Source: Bacteroides sp. AN502(2024)
GTDB taxonomy: Bacteria; Bacteroidota; Bacteroidia; Bacteroidales; Bacteroidaceae
Direction of reading: 5' to 3'
DNA: 64,000 nt
Assembly: GCF_041227145.1 (NCBI RefSeq)
Contig: NZ_JBGFSP010000003.1
Span: 3,534,001 to 3,598,000 of the forward strand
Below the pieces are notes generated by a model. That model searched no databases and was not told where the DNA came from. It saw only the letters and a program-made list of their open reading frames with translations. Below are positions 18,209 through 27,994 of this stretch, piece by piece (positions within the stretch are counted from its first letter, which is position 1; the number at the start of each line of letters is the position of its first letter). The translations under genes were made by a program, and so were the position numbers.

Positions 18209-18261
18209 TTGCTGCATAGCAAAAATTAGCCTTTGAAATAGTAATTAGAACGTATATAAAA

Positions 18262-18873
18262 ATGGAATTGGATTTCGATAAGATGAACGGACTCGTTCCG
18301 GCTATCATACAGGACAACCAGACACGTAAGGTCTTGATGTTAGGCTTCATGAATCAAGAAGCTTATGATAAAACGGTAGAAACCGGAAAGGTTACATTCT
18401 TTAGCCGTACCAAGAATCGTTTGTGGACAAAAGGCGAAGAAAGCGGTAACTTCCTTCAGGTTGTATCTATAAAGGCCGATTGCGATCATGATACACTACT
18501 GGTTCAGGTAGACCCGGTAGGGCCCGTGTGCCACACAGGTACGGATACTTGTTGGGGGGAGAAAAACGAAGAACCGGTTATGTTCCTGAAAGTATTGCAG
18601 GATTTCATAGACAAGCGTCATGAGGAGATGCCCGAAGGTTCTTATACTACCAGCCTGTTTGAGTCGGGAATCAATAAGATGGCCCAAAAAGTAGGTGAAG
18701 AAGCTGTGGAAACAGTAATCGAAGCAACAAACGGTACTGATGAACGTTTGATTTACGAAGGAGCGGATCTTATTTATCACATGATTGTGTTGCTTACTGC
18801 AAAAGGCTATCGTATCGAAGACCTTGCACGTGAACTGCAGGAAAGACACTGTAGCACATGGAAGAAACATTAA
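18262..18873 (+). CDS. hisI: Bifunctional PR-AMP cyclohydrolase / PR-ATP pyrophosphohydrolase
   Basis: This 203-residue fusion (HisIE) has an N-terminal cyclohydrolase domain (to about 105) with the zinc and magnesium site residues in KADCDHDTLLVQVD and VCHTGTDTCW. A C-terminal MazG-like pyrophosphohydrolase domain carries KVGEEAVETVIEAT and YEGADLIYHMIVLL. It performs steps two and three of histidine synthesis. It ends the his block of this operon; hisG, hisD, hisC and hisB are not in the window. Confidence 0.95.
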   Translation: MELDFDKMNGLVPAIIQDNQTRKVLMLGFMNQEAYDKTVETGKVTFFSRTKNRLWTKGEESGNFLQVVSIKADCDHDTLLVQVDPVGPVCHTGTDTCWGEKNEEPVMFLKVLQDFIDKRHEEMPEGSYTTSLFESGINKMAQKVGEEAVETVIEATNGTDERLIYEGADLIYHMIVLLTAKGYRIEDLARELQERHCSTWKKH

Positions 18874-18902
18874 ACAATTAAATAATTAAAATAGGAGTCG
18901 GT

Positions 18903-19631
18903 ATGGATGACGAGGCGTTGATTCGATATAAGAATGTGGAAATCCATCAACAGGAACTCTGTGTGCTAAGGAACGTAAATCTGGAATTGCACAAAGGGGA
19001 GTTGGTCTATTTGATCGGAAAAGTGGGCTCGGGAAAAACGAGTCTGCTCAAGACTTTTTATGGCGAACTGGACGTTATTGACGGTGAAGCGGAGGTGCTG
19101 GGGTATAATATGCGATCTGTCAAACGGAAGCATATCCCGCAACTGCGCCGGAAGTTAGGCATTGTGTTCCAGGACTTTCAACTGCTTACGGACCGTACGG
19201 TATACAGTAATCTGGAATTTGTGCTTCGTGCCACAGGCTGGAAGAACAGACAGGAGATACAAGACCGCATTGAAGAAGTGCTTCAACTGGTGGGAATGTC
19301 CAACAAAGGGTATAAACTCCCGAACGAACTTTCCGGTGGCGAGCAGCAGCGTATTGTGATTGCACGTGCCGTACTCAATTCTCCGGCTATTATCCTGGCG
19401 GATGAACCAACCGGAAATCTGGATGTAGAGACAGGTAAGGCTATCATTGAGTTGTTGCACAATATCTGCGAATCCGGTTCGTCTGTAGTGATAACGACAC
19501 ACAATTTGCAATTGTTGAAAGATTATCCGGGCAGGGTATATCGTTGTGCCGACCATCGGATTGTAGAGGTGACCGATGAATATGTGCCCAGACAGAAAAC
19601 AATAGAAATAGATTTAAATATAGATAACTAA
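18903..19631 (+). CDS. ftsE: FtsE-like ABC transporter ATPase
   Basis: The 242-residue ATPase has Walker A GKVGSGKT (about residues 39-46), Q-loop VFQDFQLL, signature [14 protein letters not shown], Walker [13 protein letters not shown] and the switch His in VITTHN. The sequence best fits FtsE, which with FtsX controls cell-wall hydrolases at division. No ftsX-like permease is adjacent, so the name rests on family resemblance. It sits between hisIE (29 bp) and lysC (13 bp), apparently in the same transcript. Confidence 0.8.
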   Translation: MDDEALIRYKNVEIHQQELCVLRNVNLELHKGELVYLIGKVGSGKTSLLKTFYGELDVIDGEAEVLGYNMRSVKRKHIPQLRRKLGIVFQDFQLLTDRTVYSNLEFVLRATGWKNRQEIQDRIEEVLQLVGMSNKGYKLPNELSGGEQQRIVIARAVLNSPAIILADEPTGNLDVETGKAIIELLHNICESGSSVVITTHNLQLLKDYPGRVYRCADHRIVEVTDEYVPRQKTIEIDLNIDN

Positions 19632-19644
19632 AACAGTAACGAAG

Positions 19645-20964
19645 ATGAAAGTTTTAAAGTTTGGAGGAACTTCCGTAGGTTCTGCTCAGCGCATGAAGGA
19701 AGTAGCCAAATTGATTACCGATGGTGAACAGAAGATTGTTGTTCTTTCTGCTATGTCAGGAACAACAAATACATTGGTGGAAATCTCGGACTATCTGTAT
19801 AAGAAGAATCCGGAGGGTGCCAACGAGATTATTAATAAGCTGGAAGCAAAATATAAACAGCATATTGATGAACTTTTTGCAACCCGGGAATATAAACAGA
19901 AAGGTCTGGAAGTGGTCAAATCTCACTTCGACTACATCCGCTCCTATACTAAAGACCTTTTCACTTTGTTCGAAGAGAAAGTGGTTTTAGCACAGGGAGA
20001 GCTCATTTCTACGGCGATGGTCAACTTCTATCTACAAGAGTGTGGGGTGAAGTCCGTGTTACTTCCGGCTTTGGAATTCATGCGTACCGACAAGAACGCA
20101 GAACCGGATCCTGTATATATTAAGGATAAATTGCATGCTCAATTGGAACTTTATCCGGATGCGGAAATCTATATTACACAAGGTTTTATCTGCCGCAATG
20201 CTTACGGGGAGATAGATAACCTGCAACGTGGTGGCAGCGACTACACCGCTTCTCTGATTGGAGCGGCAGTGAATGCTTCCGAAATCCAGATCTGGACAGA
20301 CATTGACGGTATGCACAATAATGACCCGCGTATTGTTGACAAGACTGCTCCGGTGCGTCAGCTTCATTTTGAGGAAGCGGCTGAGTTGGCTTACTTTGGT
20401 GCCAAAATCCTGCATCCTACTTGTGTTCAGCCGGCTAAATATGCCAATATACCTGTCCGCCTGTTGAATACAATGGATCCGGAAGCTCCGGGCACACTCA
20501 TCTCTAACGATACGGAAAAAGGTAAAATCAAGGCGGTAGCTGCAAAAGACAACATCACTGCCATCAAGATTAAATCCAGCCGTATGTTATTGGCTCACGG
20601 TTTCTTGCGTAAGGTATTCGAAATCTTCGAAAGCTATCAGACGTCTATTGATATGATCTGTACGTCGGAGGTCGGGGTCTCTGTTACGGTAGATAATACG
20701 AAACATCTTAACGAGATTCTGGATGACTTGAAGAAATACGGAACGGTAACCGTTGATAAAGGAATGTGTATCGTCTGCGTTGTAGGTGACCTTGAATGGG
20801 AAAATGTCGGGTTTGAAGCAAAAGCACTCGATGCGATGCGCGACATACCGGTGCGAATGATCTCATTTGGAGGAAGTAACTATAATATCTCCTTCCTCAT
20901 TCGGGAGTGTGATAAGAAAGTTGCTTTACAATCATTGAGCGATATGCTGTTCAACGGCAAATAA
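19645..20964 (+). CDS. lysC: Aspartate kinase (monofunctional, lysine-type)
   Basis: The 439-residue protein begins MKVLKFGGTSVGSAQRM, the kinase start, with the substrate and ATP motifs QGFICRN and LQRGGSDYTASLIGAAV. Two C-terminal ACT domains (TAIKIKSSRMLLAHGFLRKV and VCVVGDLEWENVGFEAK regions) are the usual site of feedback control by lysine or threonine. No homoserine dehydrogenase domain is fused. It is followed by lysA, but a MITE-like element now lies between the two. Confidence 0.93.
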   Translation: MKVLKFGGTSVGSAQRMKEVAKLITDGEQKIVVLSAMSGTTNTLVEISDYLYKKNPEGANEIINKLEAKYKQHIDELFATREYKQKGLEVVKSHFDYIRSYTKDLFTLFEEKVVLAQGELISTAMVNFYLQECGVKSVLLPALEFMRTDKNAEPDPVYIKDKLHAQLELYPDAEIYITQGFICRNAYGEIDNLQRGGSDYTASLIGAAVNASEIQIWTDIDGMHNNDPRIVDKTAPVRQLHFEEAAELAYFGAKILHPTCVQPAKYANIPVRLLNTMDPEAPGTLISNDTEKGKIKAVAAKDNITAIKIKSSRMLLAHGFLRKVFEIFESYQTSIDMICTSEVGVSVTVDNTKHLNEILDDLKKYGTVTVDKGMCIVCVVGDLEWENVGFEAKALDAMRDIPVRMISFGGSNYNISFLIRECDKKVALQSLSDMLFNGK

Positions 20965-20980
20965 TTCTACAAATAACACG

Positions 20981-21082
20981 GGGAGACTGTCTAACAGGTC
21001 TCAGTAATTAGAAGTCACCCCTGCCAAAGCATATTCTGGCAGGGGTAAAATCGTTAAAATAGGATTTGTCAGACAGTCTCCT
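20981..21082. mobile_element. MITE-like repeat element, copy B
   Basis: This is the inverted copy of the element at 9799-9895. It has the same terminal inverted repeats (GACTGTCTAACAGG and TTGTCAGACAGTC), the same hairpin arms ACCCCTGCC / GGCAGGGGT and nearly the same interior. It fills the gap between lysC and lysA and ends about 32 bp before the lysA start, so its hairpin may reduce read-through into lysA. Confidence 0.65.
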
Positions 21083-21113
21083 CCTTTTTAAACCAACTAA
21101 ACAAGTTTTTCGA

Positions 21114-22277
21114 ATGATGAAGGGAATATTTCCAATCGATAAATTCCGTACTTTGCAGACACCTTTCTATTATTACGATACCCGAGTGCTGCGTGATACA
21201 TTGGCGGCTATTAACCGTGAGGTGGCTAAATATCCTAATTATTTAGTGCATTATGCTGTCAAAGCAAATGCCAATCCGAAAGTACTTACCATTATCCGTG
21301 AGGGCGGAATGGGAGCCGACTGTGTGAGCGGTGGAGAAATTCGTGCTGCCATCCGTGCCGGATTCCCTGCTGATAAAATTGTTTTTGCAGGAGTAGGTAA
21401 AGCTGACTGGGAAATCAACCTCGGGTTGGAGTACGGCATCTTCTGTTTCAATGTAGAGTCTATTCCCGAGCTGGAAGTAATTAATGAATTGGCCGCTGCT
21501 CAAAATAAAGTGGCTAATGTGGCTTTTCGTATCAATCCCGATGTGGGCGCACATACCCATGCAAATATCACTACCGGTTTGGCAGAAAACAAATTCGGTA
21601 TCAGTATGCAGGATATGGACAAGGTGATAGATGTGGCGCAAGAGATGAAAAACGTAAAGTTAATCGGCCTTCACTTCCACATCGGTTCGCAGATCCTGGA
21701 TATGGGCGATTTTGTGGCCCTCTGTAATCGTGTCAATGAATTGCAGGATAAGTTGGAGGCTCGCCGAATCCTGGTGGAACATATTAACGTAGGAGGGGGG
21801 CTGGGAATTGATTACGAACATCCCAACCGGCAGGCTGTCCCGAACTTCAAAGATTACTTTGCTACTTATGCCGGACAATTGAAATTGCGTCCTTGTCAGA
21901 CCTTACATTTTGAATTGGGGCGTGCAGTTGTGGGGCAATGCGGTTCTTTGATATCTCAGGTGCTGTATGTAAAACAAGGTACCCGGAAGAAATTTGCTAT
22001 CTTGGATGCAGGTATGACCGATCTTATTCGTCCGGCTCTGTATCAAGCATTCCATAAAATGGAAAATATTACTTCCGAGGAGCTGTTGGAAGCATACGAT
22101 GTAGTAGGACCGATCTGTGAATCGTCGGATGTTTTCGGGAAAGCGATTGACCTGAACAGGGTGAAGCGCGGCGACTTGATAGCCATTCGCTCTGCTGGTG
22201 CTTATGGTGAAATCATGGCTTCCGGATACAATTGTCGTGAACTGCCGAAAGGGTATATCTCTGATGAACTGGTGTGA
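21114..22277 (+). CDS. lysA: Diaminopimelate decarboxylase
   Basis: The 387-residue PLP enzyme of the alanine-racemase-like fold has the PLP lysine in VHYAVKANANPKVL, HFHIGSQILDM, the glycine loop NVGGGLGIDYEH, and CESSDVFGK near the C-terminus. It decarboxylates meso-DAP to lysine, the last step of the pathway opened by LysC. Two successive ATGs (21114, 21117) are possible. An upstream open extension to 21066 runs through the MITE-like element and is rejected. Confidence 0.93.
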   Translation: MMKGIFPIDKFRTLQTPFYYYDTRVLRDTLAAINREVAKYPNYLVHYAVKANANPKVLTIIREGGMGADCVSGGEIRAAIRAGFPADKIVFAGVGKADWEINLGLEYGIFCFNVESIPELEVINELAAAQNKVANVAFRINPDVGAHTHANITTGLAENKFGISMQDMDKVIDVAQEMKNVKLIGLHFHIGSQILDMGDFVALCNRVNELQDKLEARRILVEHINVGGGLGIDYEHPNRQAVPNFKDYFATYAGQLKLRPCQTLHFELGRAVVGQCGSLISQVLYVKQGTRKKFAILDAGMTDLIRPALYQAFHKMENITSEELLEAYDVVGPICESSDVFGKAIDLNRVKRGDLIAIRSAGAYGEIMASGYNCRELPKGYISDELV

Positions 22278-22358
22278 GCAAAATGAACCGCTATCATCAA
22301 AGTGTGAATGTAGCTTAAAAATGTAGGGGGTATGGAACTATTTTAATTGAAAGCGTGT

Positions 22359-22366
22359 TATTTTTG
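22359..22366 (+). promoter_or_regulatory. -7 element of the ferritin gene
   Basis: The octamer TATTTTTG fits TAnnTTTG and lies 50 bp upstream of the ferritin ATG. No clear -33 TTTG is present at the expected distance, and I cannot identify an iron- or oxygen-responsive site. Confidence 0.45.
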
Positions 22367-22415
22367 TAATGAGTTCAAAAAGAAACTACATTAACAACTT
22401 AATAAAATTACGATT

Positions 22416-22895
22416 ATGATTTCAGAAAAATTACAAAATGCAATTAACGAACAGATTGCTGCTGAAATGTGGTCTTCCAACCTGTATTTAGCAATATCTT
22501 TCTTTTTTGAGAAAGAAGGTTTCAGCGGTTTTGCTCATTGGATGAAAAAGCAATCTCAAGAAGAAATGGGACATGCTTATGACATGGCATCTTATATCAT
22601 CAAGCGTGGAGGAACTGCTAAAGTTGATAAAATAGATGTTGTTCCTAACGGATGGGGCACTCCTTTGGAAGTGTTCGAACACGTTTATAAACATGAATGT
22701 CATGTTTCTCAATTGGTAGATAAGTTGGTGGACGTAGCTGCTGCTGAAAAAGACAAAGCAACACAAGATTTCTTGTGGGGATTTGTTCGCGAACAGGTAG
22801 AAGAAGAAGCTACGGTACAAGGTATTGTTGACAAAATCAAGAAAGCCGGTGATGCTGGAATTTTCTTTGTTGATTCACAATTGGGACAGCGTTAA
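22416..22895 (+). CDS. ftnA: Ferritin (FtnA-type iron storage protein)
   Basis: The 159-residue four-helix protein has ferroxidase-centre residues in EMWSSNLYLAISFFFEKEGF, QSQEEMGHAYDMA and VREQVEEEATVQGI, with no haem-binding Met typical of bacterioferritin. It oxidises and stores iron in a 24-mer cage and protects against peroxide stress, which in Bacteroides is relevant to oxygen exposure. It is a single gene with its own promoter and terminator. Confidence 0.95.
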   Translation: MISEKLQNAINEQIAAEMWSSNLYLAISFFFEKEGFSGFAHWMKKQSQEEMGHAYDMASYIIKRGGTAKVDKIDVVPNGWGTPLEVFEHVYKHECHVSQLVDKLVDVAAAEKDKATQDFLWGFVREQVEEEATVQGIVDKIKKAGDAGIFFVDSQLGQR

Positions 22896-22935
22896 TGATG
22901 ATGCTATAAAAAAAATCTTTATAGAGATAGAAGCG

Positions 22936-22970
22936 AAGCTGCCTGAATTCTTGTTCAGGTGGCTTTTTTT
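22936..22970 (+). terminator. Terminator after ferritin gene
   Basis: AAGCTGCCTGAA (22936-22947) pairs with TTCAGGTGGCTT (22954-22965), with two non-Watson-Crick positions, and is followed by a T run. Confidence 0.85.
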
Positions 22971-23162
22971 ATTTAGAAATTCTCACAGGGAGCAAGATGA
23001 GGACTTTCTATGTTGCAGGTGATGATGGAAAAGCCGGGTGGAGAGATCGAACTCAAAGCCGAAGTAGGCAAGGACATCGCTTTACGCTCTTCCTTGCTTG
23101 TCGGATAGTGCCTTGCGAGAAAGTGTCTTGCGAGAAACAAATGGGAGGGAATATGAGTCTGA

Positions 23163-23570
23163 TTATTTCTTGTTTTTCCCTTTCTCCATTGTTCCCAGGT
23201 AAATCTCCAGTGAACGGGTGGATATCTGTATTTCGTGGAAAGATACGCCAAGGGATGCTATCAATAGGATTAAAGCCAATCCGAATACGTAAGCAGAGAA
23301 TAATTGCAGTCCGATATAAATAAGGAACATACTGACTACACAAAGAAAAAGACTTGCAATGCCCAGTCCTTGCATCGTGCGGGTCAGGTTCAACCGTTTT
23401 CGTAAATTCTCGATTTGAGCTTCAGTGATGTCCGAAGGGTTTTCTACGTAGCGGTCACGCAGTTGGCGTACAAGTTGGGCATACGATAAGAAACGGTTGG
23501 TGTAAGCCAATAAAATCAATGAAACTGCCGAGAAAAGCAGGGTAGGAGTCGTGAGAGTCAGTTCTTCCAT
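23163..23570 (-). CDS. DUF2721-family membrane protein
   Basis: The 135-residue protein begins with a membrane helix (LLFSAVSLILLAYTNRFLSY). A charged amphipathic middle follows (LVRQLRDRYVENPSDITEAQ ... LRKRLNLTRTMQ), then two further hydrophobic segments (about residues 70-110). This matches the DUF2721 pattern, whose function is unknown. It sits between ferritin (converging) and kbl (same strand, about 210 bp away), with no functional hint from context. Confidence 0.65.
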   Translation of the reverse strand: MEELTLTTPTLLFSAVSLILLAYTNRFLSYAQLVRQLRDRYVENPSDITEAQIENLRKRLNLTRTMQGLGIASLFLCVVSMFLIYIGLQLFSAYVFGLALILLIASLGVSFHEIQISTRSLEIYLGTMEKGKNKK

Positions 23571-23623
23571 AATCTATGTTTAATAGTTAAGTAGCGGTTC
23601 GAAATTCATTTTATAAAAGAATT

Positions 23624-23734
23624 AGGCGCGGATTACATGGTTTTCACGTATTATGCGTTTTCTTAGCATGGTGGTTGTCATAAGGTAACTGTGTAAAATA
23701 CGTGAAATCTGTATACTCCGTGTAATCCGTGCCT
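23624..23734. repeat. Large imperfect inverted repeat
   Basis: The left arm at 23624-23652 contains GGATTACA and TTCACGTATT. The right arm at 23697-23734 contains AATACGTGAAAT and TGTAATCCG and is complementary with one insertion. It could form a long hairpin between the kbl end and the DUF2721 gene. Sequences of this kind recur between genes in many Bacteroidetes. It may act as a terminator or be a relic. Confidence 0.5.
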
Positions 23735-23781
23735 AAAATATGGATTCAGTAAAGAAACTTTGTTCGGTCGTTATTCCGCTT

Positions 23782-24969
23782 TCATTTCAATACATGAAGC
23801 TCTTTACCTACCTTGATAAAGGCTGCGATACACTTGTCAAGATGTTCTCTTTCGTGTCCTGCAGAAATCTGTACACGGATGCGGGCCTGATCTTTGGGTA
23901 CTACCGGATAGTAGAAACCTGTCACATAGATCCCTTCTTCCTGCATGCGGGCAGCATAAATTTGAGACAGCTTTGCATCATATAGCATTACTGCACAAAT
24001 AGCACTTTGGGTCGGTTTAATATCAAATCCGGCAGCGGTCATCTTATCACGGAAGTAGTTTACATTTTCAACCAACTTTTCATGCAGCGCATTGCTCTCT
24101 TTCAGCATCTTGAAAACCTCGAGACTTGCACCGATGATGCCCGGAGCCAATGAGTTGGAGAACAAATACGGGCGACTGCGTTGACGGAGTAAATCAATGA
24201 TTTCTTTACGTCCGGTGGTAAATCCTCCCAGCGCACCACCGAAAGCCTTACCCAATGTTCCGGTATAGATATCTACGCGTCCGTGAGTCTGATACAACTC
24301 GCTTACACCGTGACCGGTGGCACCTACTACACCGGCAGAATGAGATTCATCCACCATTACCAGTGCATCGTATTTCTCGGCAAGATCACAAATCTGGTCC
24401 ATCGGAGCTACATTGCCGTCCATTGAGAATACACCGTCCGTAACGATAATGCGGAAACGTTGTGCCTGGGCTTCTTGCAGACATCTTTCCAAATCTTTCA
24501 TGTCGGCATTGGCATAACGGTAACGTTTTGCCTTACAAAGACGTACTCCGTCAATGATAGAAGCATGATTTAGAGAGTCTGAGATAATGGCATCCTCTTC
24601 GGAGAAAAGCGGTTCGAATACCCCACCGTTAGCATCGAAGCAGGCAGCATACAGAATTGTGTCTTCCGTTTGGAAAAACTCAGAGATGGCGGTTTCCAGT
24701 TCTTTGTGTATATCTTGTGTACCACAAATGAAGCGGACGGATGACATTCCATAGCCACGGCTATTCATCATTTCCTGCGAAGCCTTGATTAAGCGGGGAT
24801 GATTGGATAGCCCCAGATAGTTATTTGCACAGAAGTTTAATACTTCCTTGCCTTTTACAGTGATGGCAGCTTGCTGCGCACTTTCAATTAGTCGTTCTTC
24901 TTTATAAAGTCCGGCTTCTTTGATTTCCGCCAATGTCTGGCAGAGATAATTTTGCATTTTACCGTACAT
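23782..24969 (-). CDS. kbl: Glycine C-acetyltransferase (2-amino-3-ketobutyrate CoA ligase)
   Basis: The 395-residue alpha-oxoamine synthase has NFCANNYLGLSNHP, DESHSAGVVGATGHG (PLP aspartate and histidine) and the PLP lysine in YTGTLGKAFGGALGG. It cleaves 2-amino-3-ketobutyrate with CoA to glycine and acetyl-CoA, the second step of threonine breakdown. It is divergent from the threonine dehydrogenase gene across a 136-bp gap, which makes shared regulation likely. A second Met at residue 5 is an alternative start. Confidence 0.94.
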   Translation of the reverse strand: MYGKMQNYLCQTLAEIKEAGLYKEERLIESAQQAAITVKGKEVLNFCANNYLGLSNHPRLIKASQEMMNSRGYGMSSVRFICGTQDIHKELETAISEFFQTEDTILYAACFDANGGVFEPLFSEEDAIISDSLNHASIIDGVRLCKAKRYRYANADMKDLERCLQEAQAQRFRIIVTDGVFSMDGNVAPMDQICDLAEKYDALVMVDESHSAGVVGATGHGVSELYQTHGRVDIYTGTLGKAFGGALGGFTTGRKEIIDLLRQRSRPYLFSNSLAPGIIGASLEVFKMLKESNALHEKLVENVNYFRDKMTAAGFDIKPTQSAICAVMLYDAKLSQIYAARMQEEGIYVTGFYYPVVPKDQARIRVQISAGHEREHLDKCIAAFIKVGKELHVLK

Positions 24970-25105
24970 AGTGTTTGTATGATTAAGTTATATTGCAAAG
25001 AACACAATTTTTTTTGGAATAACAATGTCTTTTTGATTAAAATCTGAAAAAAAAGTGCTTACTTTGCGCACTATTTAAGCTTTATATTCTAAGTCAGAAG
25101 AGAAA

Positions 25106-26059
25106 ATGGAAAACATTTTGATTATTGGAGCTACCGGACAGATAGGGTCGGAGCTAACGATGGAGCTACGTAAACGTTATGGAAATGCAAATGTCGTAGC
25201 AGGTTATATACCAGGCGCAGAGCCTAAAGGGGAATTGAAGGAGTCGGGACCTTCAGCTATTGCTGATGTTACGGATGGAGAGATGGTTGCATCTGTGGTC
25301 AAAGAGTATCACATCGATACGATTTATAATTTGGCTGCTCTGTTATCCGTAGTCGCCGAGTCGAAACCCAAGTTGGCTTGGAAAATAGGTATCGATGGAT
25401 TATGGAATGTGTTGGAAGTGGCACGTGAACAAGGATGCGCGGTGTTTACTCCGAGTTCTATCGGGTCGTTTGGCGCTAGTACGCCTCATACAAAAACGCC
25501 ACAGGACACTATTCAGCGTCCGCGTACCATGTATGGGGTCACTAAAGTAACGACAGAGTTGTTGAGTGATTATTATTTTAATAAATACGGTGTTGATACC
25601 CGTGCTGTCCGTTTCCCGGGCATTATTTCGAATGTGACTCCTCCGGGAGGAGGTACGACCGATTATGCTGTTGATATATACTATTCGGCAGTGAAAGGGA
25701 AAAAATTTGTGTGCCCCATTAAGCAAGGCACTTTAATGGACATGATGTATATGCCGGATGCATTGAATGCAGCAATTATGCTGATGGAAGCCGATCCGAC
25801 AAGATTGATACATCGCAATGCTTTCAATATCGCTTCCATGAGCTTTGATCCGGAAACGATATATCAGGCTATTAAAAAGCATATGCCGCAGTTTGAGATG
25901 ATCTATGAGGTAGATCCTTTGAAACAGCGCATAGCTGATAGTTGGCCCGACAGTCTGGACGATACCTGTGCTCGCGAAGAGTGGGGATGGAAGCCTGTCT
26001 ATGATTTGGAAAGCATGACGGTGGATATGCTTGAAAAATTAAGAGAGAAACTGAAATAA
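25106..26059 (+). CDS. L-threonine 3-dehydrogenase, SDR (epimerase-like) type
   Basis: The 317-residue extended SDR has GATGQIG (residues 8-14), active-site SSIGSFG and YGVTK (Tyr and Lys), and the loop RFPGIISNVTPPGGGTTDYA that is characteristic of the NAD-dependent threonine dehydrogenases related to GalE. It oxidises threonine to 2-amino-3-ketobutyrate, the substrate of the divergently encoded Kbl. Its stop codon overlaps the next gene's ATG by one base (TAATG). Confidence 0.88.
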   Translation: MENILIIGATGQIGSELTMELRKRYGNANVVAGYIPGAEPKGELKESGPSAIADVTDGEMVASVVKEYHIDTIYNLAALLSVVAESKPKLAWKIGIDGLWNVLEVAREQGCAVFTPSSIGSFGASTPHTKTPQDTIQRPRTMYGVTKVTTELLSDYYFNKYGVDTRAVRFPGIISNVTPPGGGTTDYAVDIYYSAVKGKKFVCPIKQGTLMDMMYMPDALNAAIMLMEADPTRLIHRNAFNIASMSFDPETIYQAIKKHMPQFEMIYEVDPLKQRIADSWPDSLDDTCAREEWGWKPVYDLESMTVDMLEKLREKLK

Positions 26060-26907
26060 TGAAAAAACTAATTGCAGGGGTCATATTGCTCGGTATATTG
26101 AGCTCTTGTGGAAACAAGAAAACAAATATTGACCCCTTCGCATCTATTACTAAAGAAGTGGATTCTATCCGGTGGACCGCTGATTCTATCCACCATGAAA
26201 AATCATCGGAAGATCCGCAGCCTATACAGGCGGATGAATCTTTCGATGATTTTATCTACAATTTTGCTTCCGATGATGTGTTGCAGCGTCAGCGTGTGAA
26301 ATTTCCATTGCCCTATTACACTGGAGATAAAAAGTTGAATATTGAGGAAAGCAATTGGAAGCATGATGACTTGTTTACGAAACAGCTTTATTATACACTT
26401 CTGTTTGATAGAGAGGAAGACATGGATTTAGTAGGAGACACCTCCCTCACTTCCGTGCAGGTAGAGTGGATGTTCGTGAAAACACGGATGATGAAGAGAT
26501 ATTATTTTGAACGTATCAAAGGCGCATGGGTGCTGGAGGCAATCAACCTGAGGCCTATTGAGCAAAGTGATGATGAAAACTTTGTCGAGTTTTTCGGACA
26601 TTTTGCAACGGATAGTCTTTTTCAGAGTCAGCGTGTGCGGGAGCCATTAGCTTTTGTAACCACCGATCCGGACGATGATTTTTCTATTCTGGAGACGACT
26701 CTTGATCTTAATCAGTGGTTTGCTTTCAAACCTGCGCTTCCTGTCGATCGCCTTTCTAATATAAACTACGGACAGCGGAATGATGATGATTCGCCCACGA
26801 AAATATTGGCGTTGAAAGGTATCGGCAATGGCTTTTCCAATATCCTTTATTTCCACCGGACAGCCGGAGGATGGGAATTGTATAAGTTTGAAGATACAAG
26901 TATCTGA
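26059..26907 (+). CDS. Lipoprotein, DUF4348-like
   Basis: The 282-residue protein has a lipoprotein signal (MKKLIAGVILLGILSSC, Cys17) and a mature region with two similar halves around FDDFIYNFASDDVLQRQRVK and FVEFFGHFATDSLFQSQRVR, i.e. an internal duplication. It resembles DUF4348 proteins of Bacteroidales, which have no known function. It is translationally coupled to the threonine dehydrogenase gene by a TAATG overlap but no functional link is evident. Confidence 0.7.
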   Translation: MKKLIAGVILLGILSSCGNKKTNIDPFASITKEVDSIRWTADSIHHEKSSEDPQPIQADESFDDFIYNFASDDVLQRQRVKFPLPYYTGDKKLNIEESNWKHDDLFTKQLYYTLLFDREEDMDLVGDTSLTSVQVEWMFVKTRMMKRYYFERIKGAWVLEAINLRPIEQSDDENFVEFFGHFATDSLFQSQRVREPLAFVTTDPDDDFSILETTLDLNQWFAFKPALPVDRLSNINYGQRNDDDSPTKILALKGIGNGFSNILYFHRTAGGWELYKFEDTSI

Positions 26908-26954
26908 TACGGATTATGATACGCTATAATAGTATAACTTATAATTAAAAATAT

Positions 26955-27947
26955 ATGTATTCTCTTTTGCCCTACAATACATTCGGCATTGATGTCAGTG
27001 CCACTCGCTTTTTAGAATATTCTTCGGTTGAAGAGCTGAAGAGGCTGATTGCGCAAGGTGCCATTGTGACGCCTTTTTTGCATATTGGCGGAGGCAGTAA
27101 CCTACTGTTTACCAAGGATTACGATGGATTGATACTTCATTCCCGTATTGAAGGAATCGAAGTGACGGAAGAAGATGAACGTTCTGTTTCAGTACGAGTG
27201 GGAGCGGGGGTAGTATGGGATGACTTTGTTGCATATTGTGTACAGCATGGATGGTATGGAGCGGAGAACTTGTCACTGATTCCCGGTGAAGTGGGAGCGA
27301 GCGCAGTACAGAACATCGGGGCTTATGGCGTTGAAGTGAAAGATCTGATAACGGCTGTGGAAACGGTGAACATTCAAGCTGAAGAACGTGTTTATTCAGT
27401 GGAGGAATGTGGATATACCTACCGGAACAGTATCTTTAAGCGTCCGGAAAATAAGTCGGCTTTTGTCACTTATGTTCGTTTCCGGCTTAGTAAAAAAGAA
27501 CATTATACGTTGGATTATGGAACCATTCGTCAGGAACTTGAACAATATCCGGCATTGACACTTTCTGTTGTACGGAAAGTGATTATTGATATTCGTGAGA
27601 GCAAGTTGCCTGACCCGAAAGTGATGGGGAACGCCGGTAGCTTCTTTATGAATCCCATTGTGTCGAAAGAAAAACTGGAAGCCTTACAGCAGGAATATCC
27701 TCGGATACCTTACTATGAGCTGGAGGATGGTCGGGTAAAGATTCCGGCTGGATGGATGATTGATCAATGCGGCTGGAAAGGAAAAGCTTTGGGACCGGCA
27801 GCTGTGCATGATAAACAAGCGCTGGTATTAGTGAATCGTGGTGGAGCAAAAGGTAGCGATATTCTTGCACTTTCAGATGCAGTCCGAGCCTCTGTTCGTG
27901 AGAAGTTCAGCATTGATATCTATCCGGAAGTTAATTTAATCTGTTGA
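26955..27947 (+). CDS. murB: UDP-N-acetylenolpyruvoylglucosamine reductase
   Basis: The 330-residue FAD enzyme begins NTFGIDVSA, has the FAD-binding stretch [31 protein letters not shown] and YRNSIFK, and ends in [13 protein letters not shown] with the conserved catalytic Glu. It reduces UDP-GlcNAc-enolpyruvate to UDP-MurNAc in peptidoglycan synthesis. Features fit the enterobacterial type I MurB. It lies 47 bp after the DUF4348 gene and 47 bp before the PhnP-like gene. Confidence 0.94.
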   Translation: MYSLLPYNTFGIDVSATRFLEYSSVEELKRLIAQGAIVTPFLHIGGGSNLLFTKDYDGLILHSRIEGIEVTEEDERSVSVRVGAGVVWDDFVAYCVQHGWYGAENLSLIPGEVGASAVQNIGAYGVEVKDLITAVETVNIQAEERVYSVEECGYTYRNSIFKRPENKSAFVTYVRFRLSKKEHYTLDYGTIRQELEQYPALTLSVVRKVIIDIRESKLPDPKVMGNAGSFFMNPIVSKEKLEALQQEYPRIPYYELEDGRVKIPAGWMIDQCGWKGKALGPAAVHDKQALVLVNRGGAKGSDILALSDAVRASVREKFSIDIYPEVNLIC

Positions 27948-27994
27948 TAGGTGCTAAATCAATTATCGTTGGTCAACTGTTAACTATATAAAGA

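Noticed and set aside
21066..21113. N-terminal extension of lysA
   Set aside because: It would be translated from inside the MITE-like element and is not part of the LysA family.
22825..23022. Small open frame after ferritin
   Set aside because: It begins within ferritin and runs through its terminator hairpin.
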